The notes beneath the pieces were generated by a model. The model saw nothing but the letters and a program-made list of their open reading frames with translations, did not search any database and was not told where the DNA came from. This document shows, piece by piece, positions 13,801 to 24,400 of a DNA stretch of 64,000 nucleotides. Numbering within the stretch: position 1 is the stretch's first letter; each line of letters starts with the position of its first letter. This DNA comes from Spirodela intermedia (lineage: Eukaryota; Streptophyta; Magnoliopsida; Alismatales; Araceae), in NCBI GenBank assembly GCA_902729315.2, contig LR746268.1, forward strand, positions 7,485,501-7,549,500, given 5' to 3'. The position numbers were made by a program, and so were the translations under genes.

Positions 13801-15286
13801 CTAAATCTTGCCCGAGTGGGAAGTGGTTGTGGTGTGGCATTATAAAGGAACCTATTGGTCCTTTCGCTGAGCATAGAATCATCAATGTCCCTAGATCTTT
13901 GATGAACACTGTAAACGGAAAATCTGTGGTTTTTGGTATCGATGGTATGGTGACTAAATGTTTATATTTGAGCGATAGGAAAGAACCAGCTGAGCATCAT
14001 CATCCTCGATATGACATGGGCGTAGTTGTGAGGAGAGTCGAAGAAGGTTTGATGAGAGGTTAAGAAACACTAAATCTTATTATTCATAGAGCGTATCACT
14101 TTTGGTAGACTATTATCCTACGCTCTAAAACAAAATATCACATACCAAGACAGGTCTACGAACAGAATCCCAAACTTGACTTTAGCTACCTTAGAAAAAT
14201 ATTATGCACAAAATTTGCATCTGCAACACCAAACATTTGTTTACCATGAACACCATTCCCCGAGAGTGCATTGAGATAAGCTGCTAAAGTAGAAACAAGT
14301 GTTTTCCCTTCTCCTGTCTTCATCTCTGCAATGCACCCGTCGTGAAGCACTGCGCCACCAATGATCTGGTGATATGGAAACATTAAAAAGTGAGAAGAAC
14401 AAGTGCATTGACTGTTCCTTTCAACCATCTTCTTCCAACTTTTGTTTTCTATCGAATTCCACAAAACTGACGTTACCTGGACATCAAAATGTCTCATCCC
14501 AAGCTTCCGTCTTGCTGCTTCACGGACAACAGCAAATGCCTCTGTGAGATGAAGAAAATGAATTAGTGCATGAAATGAAAAGGAAATAGGTTTCAGGAAA
14601 AAGAAATCAGAGTTACTGGGGAAACAACCAGCTTGAATATCAGCAAGGGTCTCCCCGTTGCTTAAACGATGGCGGAACTCAGCAGTCTTTGAAGTTAGCT
14701 ACGGCACAGCCAAAAAAAACAATGATCAAAGATACAAGAAAGATCCTTGCTAACACTGTCTGCGCCTTAAAATCTTCTTCGGTTCTTTCGAATGACGTGG
14801 AACGCATCAAGAAAGAATTACTACCTCTCCATCCGTAAGCCAGCAAATGCGAGTCTCAAGCTCGTTGACCGCATCGACAAGGCGGTAGTAGTCGCGTACG
14901 ACCCAGCTGTTCAAGCTGAGGAGGTCTCTCCAGCTTCCCTTAGATAAGAGACCCGAGCGTTTCTGTTTAGGAAAGAATCGCAACTGATGAGAAAAATAAA
15001 CAGAAATTCCGATCACATAAGGAATGGAAAGAGACGACACCTTGGGATAAACAGTAGCGAGATTGGATGAGGAAGCTTCAGGTGAGGAATGAGAAATAGG
15101 AGAAGATAATGACGACGAGAAGCAAGTGGTAGAAGTAGACGCGCGTAGGCTGCGGAGAACGCGCACGCCGTCTTTCCTGGGAGAGGGAACAAAGTGGGTG
15201 ACGGCTGCACCGGCGGGGCGACCGGGCGTGGGAGCGGGGAAAATGAAAGACAAATGTGAGTGCAGAGGATGCCAAGATGCAGCCAT
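1881..15286 (-). CDS. SECA2: SECA2, chloroplast SecA-type preprotein translocase ATPase (3' end outside window)
   Basis: ATP-driven motor that pushes unfolded proteins through the SEC2 translocon of plastid envelope membranes. I recognise SECA2 rather than SECA1 from wording such as [17 protein letters not shown] and [14 protein letters not shown]. Exons: 15041-15286, 14825-14962, 14629-14698, 14477-14541, 14245-14365, 12769-12860, 12584-12649, 12239-12303, 12065-12152, 11512-11577, 11238-11353, 10388-10478, 9162-9245, 8966-9058, 8782-8877, 8603-8688, 6870-6948, 6656-6769, 6281-6376, 6151-6214, 5770-6059, 4062-4117, 3542-3659, 3340-3420, 1881-1960. Phases agree throughout, giving 853 codons. 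The N-terminus is Ser/Ala/Arg-rich, like a transit peptide. Walker A is MKTGEGKT, Walker B is AIVDEVDS, and the arginine-finger helicase motif is [17 protein letters not shown]. Intron 14 starts with GC. From memory of the roughly 1,050-residue family, about 200 C-terminal residues lie left of the window. An in-frame ATG at 15337 is an alternative start. Confidence 0.95.
2898..3275. repeat. Imperfect tandem duplication in the last visible SECA2 intron
   Basis: Two consecutive units of about 170-200 bp share ordered blocks: caaacagattgttccc, gttaaacatgt, a variable A-rich run, then agcc/aacc-agtggt/cggtag-ttgag, taatttcctt and ttttcta-tagcgtg. The first runs about 2903-3066, the second about 3066-3272. 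Differences and small indels are spread throughout, so the duplication is old. It lies in the intron between the exons at 3340-3420 and 1881-1960. Confidence 0.75.
6949..8602. other. 1.65-kb SECA2 intron with repeat-like content
   Basis: This is intron sequence between the exons at 8603-8688 and 6870-6948. It contains a G homopolymer at about 7502-7510. A stretch at about 7780-8000 reads like a copia LTR end (ttgtatattgtaaattctatttaaag, then gagactctgagattcg), but I could not find a paired LTR. A short local duplication is listed separately. No coding signal seen. Confidence 0.4.
8047..8285. repeat. Short tandem duplication in a SECA2 intron
   Basis: Two copies of a roughly 110-125-bp unit lie side by side. 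Each contains aactaaaagt(t/c)atacaatgca near its start and agccagttgt(a/c)gcaga(c/t)gttatttt near its end. The first spans about 8052-8160 and the second about 8176-8282. The middles have diverged. Confidence 0.65.
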
Positions 15287-16082
15287 GGCGCGCCGCGACA
15301 CCTCCAAGACGGTGAGAGACACGGATGAGACGGACAAGAGAACTTAATCAAGAAGCTGTGACATTCGAAGGCCAGATATTCGTAGAACCCCTGATGAGTC
15401 CGGCGGCGACAATCGATGCCTCCGCTTCCTCCGGCGACCGATCACAGTAGTCTCTGCTCTCAACAGTCCTCCCCCCGTCGTTTTCCAAGACGATCGAAGA
15501 GACGTCGACGAGAGGCGTCTCGAATTTCCTAAACCCCGTCCATCCGTCGAGCTGTCTCTAAAACCTCCATTCTCACGTACCCTATCTATCCCCTTCCTCT
15601 TCAACGGCTCCACGACTCAGCGCAGGCCGGTCCGAGAAGGGGGGGTCAACGGAATCAGTGTGTTAATAATTGCACCTCTTCCATATATTTATGTTTGGTA
15701 AATTACGTTACCAAAAAAGTATAATCTAATGGTCTTTAATATAACGTATATAAATATTAAGCGCGCATTTTAGAGACATAAAATAAAAAAAATCGTGAAT
15801 ATTTAATGGCCACGTCTGAAAGAGAACTCCTAATTTGGTTGAGTCGATCTTTTTATTATTTCCGTTGAATAATCTCGCTCTAATTACGGACCAATGACCG
15901 CAGATAAATTTGCCCGTTGACTTTAAGGTAAAGGCATGTTACTAGTGCTCCCCACATTCCAAGCATTTTAGACATTCTGAAGTCTCGAAGATAGAGAGAG
16001 AAGTCAAAGGGAGGAGCCCGATTATTGCAAGACGGAGTCCCTCGTTATGGAGGTCAACGGATCGTACGCAAGAACACGACTA
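15287..16082. other. Intergenic region between SECA2 5' end and PI 3' end
   Basis: Holds the SECA2 upstream region, GC-rich and pyrimidine-rich to about 15640. An AT-rich stretch follows (15660-15950), then the 3' flank of the PI gene. Several open frames around 15344-15613 have no recognisable protein wording and probably reflect 5'UTR or promoter. No further gene seen. Confidence 0.5.
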
Positions 16083-16267
16083 CTATTTGTTTCCCTGTAA
16101 GTTGGGTTGGATTGGCTGCCCACAGAAGGAGAACGGCATCTGGACGGAGTAATCTCCCCTTCCACCGTGCCGGTAGTCTCGATCCAGTTCTCTGGCCATC
16201 CCGCCATTCCAGGCTATCTGGTGCTGCTGCTGCGAAATCGAAGAGGCGAATCAGAGAAGAAGAAGAA

Positions 16268-16298
<31 letters not shown>

Positions 16299-17274
16299 AT
16301 ATTCGAGCGCGGCTCAGGAGATTACCAAGATCATAGCTATCTGTTTGTTCTCTTCCTCCAGCGCTCTTCCCTGAAACAACATCGTTTACAAATTGGAAAG
16401 CCATGGGAGATCGATCATCGATCGTAATCTTGTCCGAAATAGAGAGAAATGATTGTTCATACATTATCTTTCAGCCGATTCAGAAACTCCATCTGCAACG
16501 GAAGATTCAGAGGGAGTCCAGTCAAGCAGGAGATCGAAAGGTCAGAGGAAACCAGGCCGATGATTTAGGGTTTCGAGGACGACGCTCTACCTGCTTGTCT
16601 CGAACGCAAGCGAGGCCCTTCTGCAGCGTCTCCTCGAGGGGGATCAGTTCGAAAGGGCTAAGGGGCGTGATGTCTTCCCCCTTCAGATGCCTGGAATACC
16701 CCGAAACGGGGGAAGCGGAGCGTCAGATGCAGGGGAAGCAGAGGATTTAGCAGGGAGGAAGAAAGAGGGAGTTGGATCCGATCAAACCTGAGCTCAATCT
16801 GCATGTTGTCGTTCTCCTTCTTGATCCGCTCTATCTCAGCATTCAGTCTCTGAATCGAAGCAGAAGAACAGGGAAAACAGGGCTCTTAAAGAGAGAGAGA
16901 GAGAGGGGGGGGAAGGAGATAGGGACGGGACTACCTCATGCTTGGCACCCCAGATCTTCTTGCCGCTGTGCTTCTGGTATTCCTCCAGCATACTCGGCAA
17001 TCTGTCGAGTAAGTAATCATCCTTTGAAAGGGGAAAAAACGAGCGGAGAAGAAAGAGAGGAGAGAGGTCCGGATGATGTCACAGACGTGGTGGAGTCGCT
17101 GCAGAACTCCGCCATCTTGCCGGAGCTGGAGAAGACGACGAGGTAGACCTTGGCATTGCAGAGTATGGAAATCTCCTTGGCCTTCTTTATGATCCCGTTC
17201 TTCCTCTTCGAGTACGTCACCTGCCGGTTGGTCGAGTTTTCTATCCTCTTAATCTCTATCTTCCCCCTCCCCAT
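16083..17274 (-). CDS. PI: PISTILLATA/GLOBOSA-type B-class MADS-box transcription factor
   Basis: Nuclear transcription factor that, in studied angiosperms, pairs with an APETALA3-type partner to specify petals and stamens. The model has the canonical seven PI exons: 17087-17274 (188 nt), 16935-17001 (67), 16788-16849 (62), 16591-16690 (100), 16463-16492 (30), 16326-16370 (45), 16083-16229 (147). This gives 212 aa with all phases agreeing. The MADS domain begins [20 protein letters not shown]. The I and K regions include [22 protein letters not shown]-type wording and [16 protein letters not shown], and the last exon ends with the PI motif [15 protein letters not shown] just before the stop. 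Unusual residues: [19 protein letters not shown] where family members usually have KV(S/A)LVIFSSSGKM(H/Y)E(Y/F)CSP, and CG where the motif normally has RV. All introns are very short except the first three or so, none above about 140 bp. Confidence 0.96.
16255..16300. repeat. (GAA)n trinucleotide repeat in PI intron 6
   Basis: About 45 bp of nearly pure GAA/AAG triplets. On the minus (sense) strand it is a CTT-rich pyrimidine run directly upstream of the last-exon acceptor at 16230, filling about half of a 96-nt intron. Such a run could serve as an extended polypyrimidine tract. Confidence 0.85.
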
Positions 17275-18758
17275 CGCCGCCGTCGCCGCCGTCTGCCGGA
17301 GGAACAGAGAGATGAATGAAAGAAAATCCAATCTGTGCGGTGCTGGAATGGCAGGCCGGAGGAAGAGGGAGGAGGGAGGAGTAAAGCTTGGGTTTCCATT
17401 TGAGGGAAGGTGCCGGGAGTGCTTTCATGGCGTTGTGCTGGGCTTACCCTGTGTACCCTCATATCCGGAAAAAAACAGACGGGAGGGCATGGACCACCAC
17501 TCGAGCTCGAGTAAGACGAAGATTCCCCTTCGATCAGTTAAGCCCCCATGATGACGGCCAGCTCTCTCTCTAGGTTAGAGAGGAGGAACGAAGATCGAGA
17601 CTGTAAACCCTTGAGAGAGGGACATGCAAAGCCCATGAAGAAGAAAAGGATTGGGGGTAAACGTAAGGACGAAGACCCCACCACCATGAAGAAACTTCGA
17701 CGACTATCGTTGACCCCTGACGTTGACCGCGAACCGACCGGGACCACTAGGTCAGACTGTTGACCCGCAGCAAGTCGAAGACTTACTCTTGGGCACTCTC
17801 AGCAGTCACAAGGGAGGAAACATTCTTCCACCACAGAAAACCTCCTAGGAAGAGAGGTCGCCACTCTGCGGACAGCTGACGCGAGTCGTCTTCTCCGTCC
17901 CCTTCTTCCTCCCTCATCTCCCCCTCCAAGCCTGCAAATGCCGTTTCCAGGTATGGGGCTGCTCTTTTCCCCGCGGTTTGTGAGCAGAAGAACTCGCCTG
18001 GATCTCCGATTAAGGTCCGTCTGTTGTTGTTCGTACTGGTTTCGTCTCCTCCGTCTGGTGTTTCCGGCCGATTAAGCGAGTTCCCTCGGGCATAGCTCCT
18101 TCGGAATTCTCCATGAAAACCAGGAATTCCTCCGAACCCTTTTGGGCTCTTCTGCGAGGGAATCGACCGCAGAATTCGCCGTCGATGGTTGATTGTTCTT
18201 CCTCGAATCACTCGTTTAGGGATACCACGTAGAGAGGAGTGTATTTGGCCGTCGTCCCCCCTTCCCCCCTTCTTTTCTCAGAAGCGTCGAGGAAATTCTT
18301 TGCAGGGAAGCAAGACGATGCAGATGGGCGAAGCTTCGTCTGCAAGATTCCCTGACGAAGAACCGAACCTAGAAGCAATTTCTGCTGCCGACGATGTCAT
18401 CGACGTTAAAAAAAATACATAACAGAGCATTCATCTTGTTTACTCAGCATCCGCAGGCTTTCTGATGATAATAATCTAGATATGGAAATTAATTCCGTAT
18501 CGATGAATTCTGAATTCATCATGTTTTCACCAAGATCATTCTCCGGTAGTCTCGATCACATCATCTACTTCGCAGATCGGAAAACTCAGAATTACAGTCC
18601 GTCTGTAACTTTGAATCACGATTAGGGTTAGCATCATGAGCTTGTGTCCTTCACCCTGCTGCGTTAATCCCACCATGCAGAATTCGATCGTTTCTCCCAT
18701 TGAAGAGCGCCGCTGACGTTGACCAACCGAAGCTCGGGGTCGTATGCAGATTTGAATC
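17275..18758. other. PI upstream region and TCHQD leader region
   Basis: Divergent intergenic region of about 1.5 kb between PI (minus) and the GST gene (plus). It carries PI 5' sequence to about 17500 and a W-box cluster at 17710-17765. GC-rich open frames at 17783-18211 (minus) and 18189-18422 (plus) have no family wording that I recognise. The part from about 18290 could be the 5' leader of the GST transcript. No convincing extra gene. Confidence 0.45.
17710..17765. promoter_or_regulatory. Cluster of three W-box cores
   Basis: TTGACC occurs at 17710-17715, 17723-17728 and 17760-17765, all in the same orientation. TTGAC(C/T) is the core bound by WRKY factors. The cluster lies about 440-490 bp upstream of the PI start and about 1 kb upstream of the GST start, so the target gene is unclear. 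GSTs are often stress-induced, which favours the GST, but this is inference. Confidence 0.45.
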
Positions 18759-19648
18759 ATGCAGCTGTACCACCATCCGTACTCCGTGGACAGCCAGAAG
18801 GTGCGCCTCGCGTTGGAAGAGAAAGGTATCGACTACACCTCCTACCACGCTAATCCGCTCACAGGGAAGAACCTGGATTCGTCATTCTTTCGCACGAATC
18901 CCTCCGGGAAGCTCCCCGTCTTCCAAAATGGTTCTCGAGTAATCTACCAGACTGCAGATATAATGCGGTGAGTTCTTCCCCGATTCCCCCTGTTTTCTGC
19001 ATTCTCCTCGTCCTCTGAAGGAAGCATTTCTGCTTCTTCTTCTTCTTCTTCTTCCTCTTGAACAGGTACATAGACAGCCTCGTCGTCTACGAGAGCGCCG
19101 CCGTCGCCGCCGCCGGAGTGGCCGAGTGGGTGGAGAAGATCGATGGGTGGGATTCGAAAATATTCACACTCGCGCACGTTCCGCAGAAATATCGGCTCTT
19201 CGTCTCGAGATTCATCCGGCGGGTGATCATCGCCCGGATGTCGGAGTCTCCCGACCTGGCCAGCGTCTACCATGCGAAGCTCCGAGATGCTTACGACACC
19301 GAGGAGAAGCTGAAAGACCCGGACATTGTGAAGCAGAGCGAGGAGAAGCTCTCCGCCATCCTCGACGACGCAGAGGCGCAGCTAGGCAGGACCCCGTTCC
19401 TGGTCGGCGAGGAGTACACCATCGCCGACTCCATGTTCGTCCCAGTGCTGGCCCGTATCGCCCTCCTGAACCTGGAAAGGGAGTATATCAATGGAAAGCC
19501 GAGGATCGCAGAGTACTACGAGAGGGCGAAGCGCAGGCCCAGTTATCGGGCCGTCATCGGCAAGTATTTCTCGGGATGGAGAAGGTACAGGACGCTCTTC
19601 AAGACCCTGTGCTGCCTTGGCGTGAGAGATGCTCTCAGAAGATACTGA
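18759..19648 (+). CDS. TCHQD: TCHQD-class glutathione S-transferase
   Basis: Conjugates or transfers glutathione. The plant TCHQD class is named for similarity to bacterial tetrachlorohydroquinone dehalogenase, and its natural substrate is not known to me. Two exons, 18759-18967 and 19066-19648, join in phase to give 263 aa, the usual class length. The N-terminal thioredoxin-fold domain starts MQLYHHPYSVDSQKVRLALE, with the candidate catalytic Ser in PYS and the cis-Pro in KLPVF. Where many GSTs have a glutathione-contacting Glu-Ser pair, this one has QT (VIYQTADIM). The helical C-terminal domain includes SPDLASVYHAKLRDAYDTEE and ends in a basic tail RYRTLFKTLCCLGVRDALRR, possibly membrane-associating. 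The 98-nt intron has a CTT repeat before its acceptor. It lies directly upstream of the USP-kinase gene, as does its Arabidopsis counterpart from memory. Confidence 0.95.
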
Positions 19649-21424
19649 ACGGGGGGGTACTGGACTTTCTGCACAGATCTTCTCCAATGCACAGACCTGC
19701 TTGCTGGATTTGTAAATGAGCAATAAGAGGAGGATGATACTCGGAATCAAATTGGACCCACGATGCGATCCTGCTTTGTTTTTTTTTCCCCCTTTTTTTT
19801 ATTTTGGGTAGGTTCCATGTTACGACTGATTCGAGCTCGTGAGCTGTTCCTCATTGGAGGTGAGGGTCATTCCCCATGTTTCTGATCCTGCTACCTGCTA
19901 CTCTGAAGGAGTTATTTAGCTCTCCAGAACATGTGCAGCAAAGATGGGTGGGTCTCTCTCTCCTCCACGGCGTGAATCTTCTTCTCTCGATTGTGCTAGA
20001 GAGAGAGAGAGAGATACCCTCGAGAACGACTACGGGCTTAGAAAGAAATGAGGCTAAAAGCCTTAACCTTTCTTCTTGAATTCGGGCAAAAAAATCGGAG
20101 CAGAGAGTTCTAAAGTCAAAGCCCGGAGGGAGGAGTTGGTAAGTCAGCCGATCCATCCACCACCCAATGTGATCTAAAGAAACTCTGACAACCAGCGCAA
20201 AGCCACAGTCTTAGCCCGACAAGGACGGATCAATCAAAAAATAAATTTAAATAGTAACCCTCGGTAACAGCAGATTATTATTCTTACTATTATCATCATT
20301 GTTATTACAGAAGTGTTGATCAGAGCCCCGCTCCGAGCGCGCCCGTTGAAAAGACAAGACGTTCCATCTCCCTCGTTAACCTCCAAAGACACGGCGGCGG
20401 CGGCGGCCAGCGCCAGCTCTAAAGCGCTAGGTCCTGCCCGCCGGCTGTTAGCGCTGCCGCCGAGGCCAGCAGAGTGTCCGGGGAATCTGTGTACAGTAGC
20501 AGAGAGTAGCAGAGAGTAGCAGAGACGGAGGAGCTCCTACCAGATACCTCTCTTCGGGTTACTAACTTAATTGATCCATTAAAACGGGTAATCCGTTTCT
20601 TAGTCTGTAAGCTACCGTGGTTGACCTTCTCTCGGCGCACTCCCACCATTCATTTTGTTTCATAGTCCTGGGCATCTTATGCTCAGCGTGTTTACTTAAA
20701 CTAATACACTTTAAAGAACACACCTTACCTTAAAAAGGTCAAAGGCGATAGAAGAGGCGGGTGGGGGTGGCGGCGGCTGCGGCTGTTCAAACTCGGAGGG
20801 TTAATGCGGGAGGATTTCGCGGAGAGGGAAAGTTTCAATTTTTTTCACCGCGCGGGGAGAGGGGGTTCCGGCGGGCCCCGAGTCCTGGCGGCAGAGCCCA
20901 GGCTGACCCTCCGGCGGCTTAATCGCCGGGATCAAAACCCAGCCCAATGAAATGACGTCAAGGGGATTCATATGCCGCCATTAAAGCTCCTCGTGGTCGT
21001 CCATACAGGTAGTACCCCCGGCGCGATCGCCCCGCAGAGATGGCGACAACGACGGGAGAAGTAGTTGTCGGCACACCCCTCCGGCGTGGAGGATCGTCAT
21101 CGGCGGAAGAAAGTCGTGGAGTCTCCTCCGGGGAAAAATTTCGGGTCTTCTGGTCTCTGCTCGTCCGCATCCTCTGAGGGCGATGGATAGAATGGGAAAC
21201 ACCTGCAAATGACGGAAAGGCGGGGGGGTTTTATTAATCTCTCCACTCCTCTCACGTTCTCCCTCACGCCGATCGGACCGAGAGGCGACGAAGGCGACGA
21301 GGGCGACAACACAGAGGTGGGGAGGGGCACGAAGTCGTCGCTGCCCACGACATCATCGTGAGAGAGAGAAAACTCAGAAGCAGCGGCGGCTGCAGGGGCC
21401 GGAGAAAGCAGGGAGGGGGAGAGG
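19649..21424. other. Intergenic region between TCHQD and the USP kinase
   Basis: About 1.8 kb holding the TCHQD 3' flank (T runs at about 19778-19801) and a short AG repeat (about 19999-20013). A triple repeat of agtagcagag lies at about 20497-20525. The strongly GC-rich upstream region of the kinase gene runs from 20750. Short GC-rich open frames on both strands carry no recognisable domain. No gene supported. Confidence 0.5.
20953..20960. promoter_or_regulatory. Palindromic TGACGTCA (bZIP-type) site
   Basis: A perfect TGACGTCA palindrome lies about 465 bp upstream of the USP-kinase start codon. bZIP factors of the TGA and C-box-binding groups recognise this core. It is a single site, so functional weight is modest. 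Confidence 0.35.
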
Positions 21425-24400
21425 ATGAAGGAGAAAGAGGAGGAGATGAGCGTCTGCAGGGAGGAGGAGATGGCGGCGGAGGGCCAGGAAGTTTGCTCCA
21501 CCGCCGGCGAGAGGGTAGACGCCGCCGGCACGGGGAGGATGGTGGTGGTAGCGGTGAAGATGGACGCTCAGAGCAGGGAGTTGCTCACTTGGGCTCTCGT
21601 GAAGGTCGCCGAGCCCGGCGACCGCGTCATCGCCCTCCATGTCCTCCTTACCGGCGGCGGTACGAATTCCCCTTCTTCCCCTTCTCTTCCGCGCGTTATG
21701 GAAGAATGAACCCGAGGGTTTTTTTTGTTCTGTGCAGATCGTTCGAATCGAGAAGGAAATTACGGCTCTTGCTCTTCCCTCTTCTCCCTCGTCAAGTCCT
21801 TCGAATCCATACTCGCCGTCTACGAGGGCTTCTGCAACCTGAAGCAAGTATGTTGGCCGTTTCCTCCGCCTTCTCCGGATTCGCCTCTGGAAATCTGCGA
21901 CTGGAGTGAAGAGGCTCGGTCCTCTGGTAATCACTGGGAGTTCCCGACTGATTCTGCTGCTCTGTCGTGTTGTAGATCGAACTGAAGCTCAAGGTTTGCC
22001 GGGGCTCGTCCCTCCGCAAGTCCCTGGTTCGCGAAACCAGCGATCTCCCCGCCGCCAAGCTTATTCTCGGTGTCACCAAGAACAACCGAGCCATAGGGTA
22101 ACATAAACTTCCGTCTATTCTTGAACTCTCTCCGGGTGGAATCCATCTTCTCTGAGTTTCCACGGAACGCCATGATTATCCCTTCTAGGTCCTCGACATC
22201 GGTTGCCAGATACTGCGCTAAGAAGCTTTCTCGAGAATGCTCGGTGATGGCGGTGAACAACGGCAAGATCGTCTTCCAGAGAGAAACGGCGCCTTCATTC
22301 ATCTGCCTCTCGCCCTCAGGCTGGCTTCTGTATCCTCCGCGCCATCGGCGACTTCCTCGCCGCCCCCATCTCCCTCACCTTCACGCCCTGATTTCTTCCC
22401 CCGATCCCTCCAAATTATCCGGCGAAGGAGGAGGGCAGACCAGAGGGAATATTCCGGCCGGATTCCCTCCTGAAGCCTGTCGTTCATCGGACTGTGAGGC
22501 CGTCTCGACTCCCTCGCCGGCGCCGAGGGGCCGGGGAGTGAAGAAGGGGAGATCCCTGAGCCTGCCCTGCGATATAGACAAGTACGAAATTTCAAGCTCA
22601 TCGTGCTTTGAAGGATCACCAAAATCAAGCTGCTTCGACGGAGAATCCCCTGACATCCTGCCCGAGGAAGAAGAATCCGCCGGCGCCACAGAGAGCGTCG
22701 CCTACCCCCACTCTCCGGCAGCCGAGGGCCCGCCGGAACGGCGACCTGGATGGCACCGCCCCCGGCGATGGCCACCCCTGCAGAGGACTGGCTCAGAGAA
22801 ATCCATGATATCGACGTTTCAACGGGCTCTGCGGCTTCCCCTCCGGCATTCGGCATCGGCGACAATTCACCCAGATCGGAAGCCGGTAAAACCTCTGTCG
22901 AACCCGCCGACCAACGTCGGCGGCGACGGCGGCGGGGGTCTGGTATCTCCGGTGGGAAGGGACTCGTCTCTTCCAACTACTAGACCCGCCAAGGGGAAAC
23001 CAGGAAGACTCCCCAAGGACTTGGAAACTCTTCATCTGAAGTACTCCTCCACTTGCCGACTGTTCAGCTACCTGCAACTCGCCACGGCTACATCCGATTT
23101 CTCTGCCGGTCTGTTCGACTTCAACCTCTCCTCCCTCCTCTGGACCTCGAATTTTTCTTAAGGAACTTTGACCTAATCGAACGCCGCGATTTTTGTTGCA
23201 GAGAGATTGGTCGGGAAGGGAGGGAGCAGCCGGGTCTATAAAGGTCGTCTCTCCGACGGCGAGGAGTTCGCCGTGAAGATCTTGAAGCAGTCCGAAGACG
23301 CGCTGAGAGAATTCCTCCTGGAAGTCGAGATCATCACCACCCTTCGCCACAAGAACATCATATCCCTCTCTGGGTTCTGCTTCGAGAACGAGAATCTCGT
23401 CCTGGTCTACGACTTCCTACCGCGAGGCAGCCTGGAAGACAACCTCCACGGTATAAAAAGTCAACCTCGATTCCAAGATCTACCAGGGATTTCCCCCCCA
23501 TTCATCTCCTCCTGGTGCTGCGTGAATCAGGCAATGACCATGAGAAGGCTTCATTCGGATGGGCCCAGAGATTCAAGGTGGCCATGGGCGTGGCCGATGC
23601 GCTGAATTACCTGCATGGCGCCGGAAAACCTGTGATCCACAGGGACGTCAAATCATCAAACATCCTCCTCTCAGATGATTACGAACCGCGGGTACTGCCA
23701 TACTCCACTAGATCAGATGCAGTGCAATTTTCCCATCGGGGTCGTCCGGCTTGCTCATGAGCTTCTTCTGATGTTTGGGCCTCAGCTGGCTGATTTTGGG
23801 CTCGCTCAGTGGGAATCGTCGTCTTCATCACACGCACCCTGCAGCGACGTCGCTGGGACATTTGGGTCAGTAACACAAGCCCCATCTCTTTCCCTGATAT
23901 GTTCCCTTGGAAACAAACAGGCCGCAAGCTGAAGCTCGCATTTGGCCGAACAGGTACTTGGCTCCTGAGTATTTCATGTACGGGAAGGTGGACGAGAAGA
24001 TCGACGTCTACGCGTTCGGCGTGGTGCTCCTGGAGCTTCTCACCGGGAGGAAGCCCATCAATGCCGTCTCCCCAAAGCGCCAGGAGAGCCTGGTCACATG
24101 GGTAAGCTTCCCCTCAACCCGTCTTCGAGTTCAGAGATTATAAGAACACAGAGAGAGAGAGAGGTCTTGACCTCTGAAAGAGCTCCCTTCCCTGAATCAT
24201 GGCGGCAGGCGAAGCCGTTTCTCGGAAATGACCAGGCCACCGGTCTGCTGGATTCAAGCTTAGGAGACCAATACGACCAACAAGAAGCTGAGAGGACGAT
24301 CCTCGCCGCTTCTCTCTGCATCAGAAGAGCTCCCCAGTCGCGCCCGAGGATGGCCCTCGTGAGAAATCCTCTCGATCTCCACCTGATTCTCCTCCTCTTC

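Noticed and set aside
13827-14063. Plus-strand frame of 78 codons in SECA2 intron 5
   Set aside because: Intronic, antisense to SECA2, with no known wording.
16054-16464. Minus-strand frame of 136 codons with a Ser run
   Set aside because: It reads through PI introns in a different frame; the Ser run is the translated GAA/CTT repeat.
17783-18211. Minus-strand frame of 142 codons between PI and TCHQD
   Set aside because: No recognisable motif; it overlaps the likely leader of the GST on the other strand.
22299-22976. Minus-strand frame of 225 codons over kinase exon 4
   Set aside because: Antisense shadow. The plus frame links in phase to USP and kinase exons.
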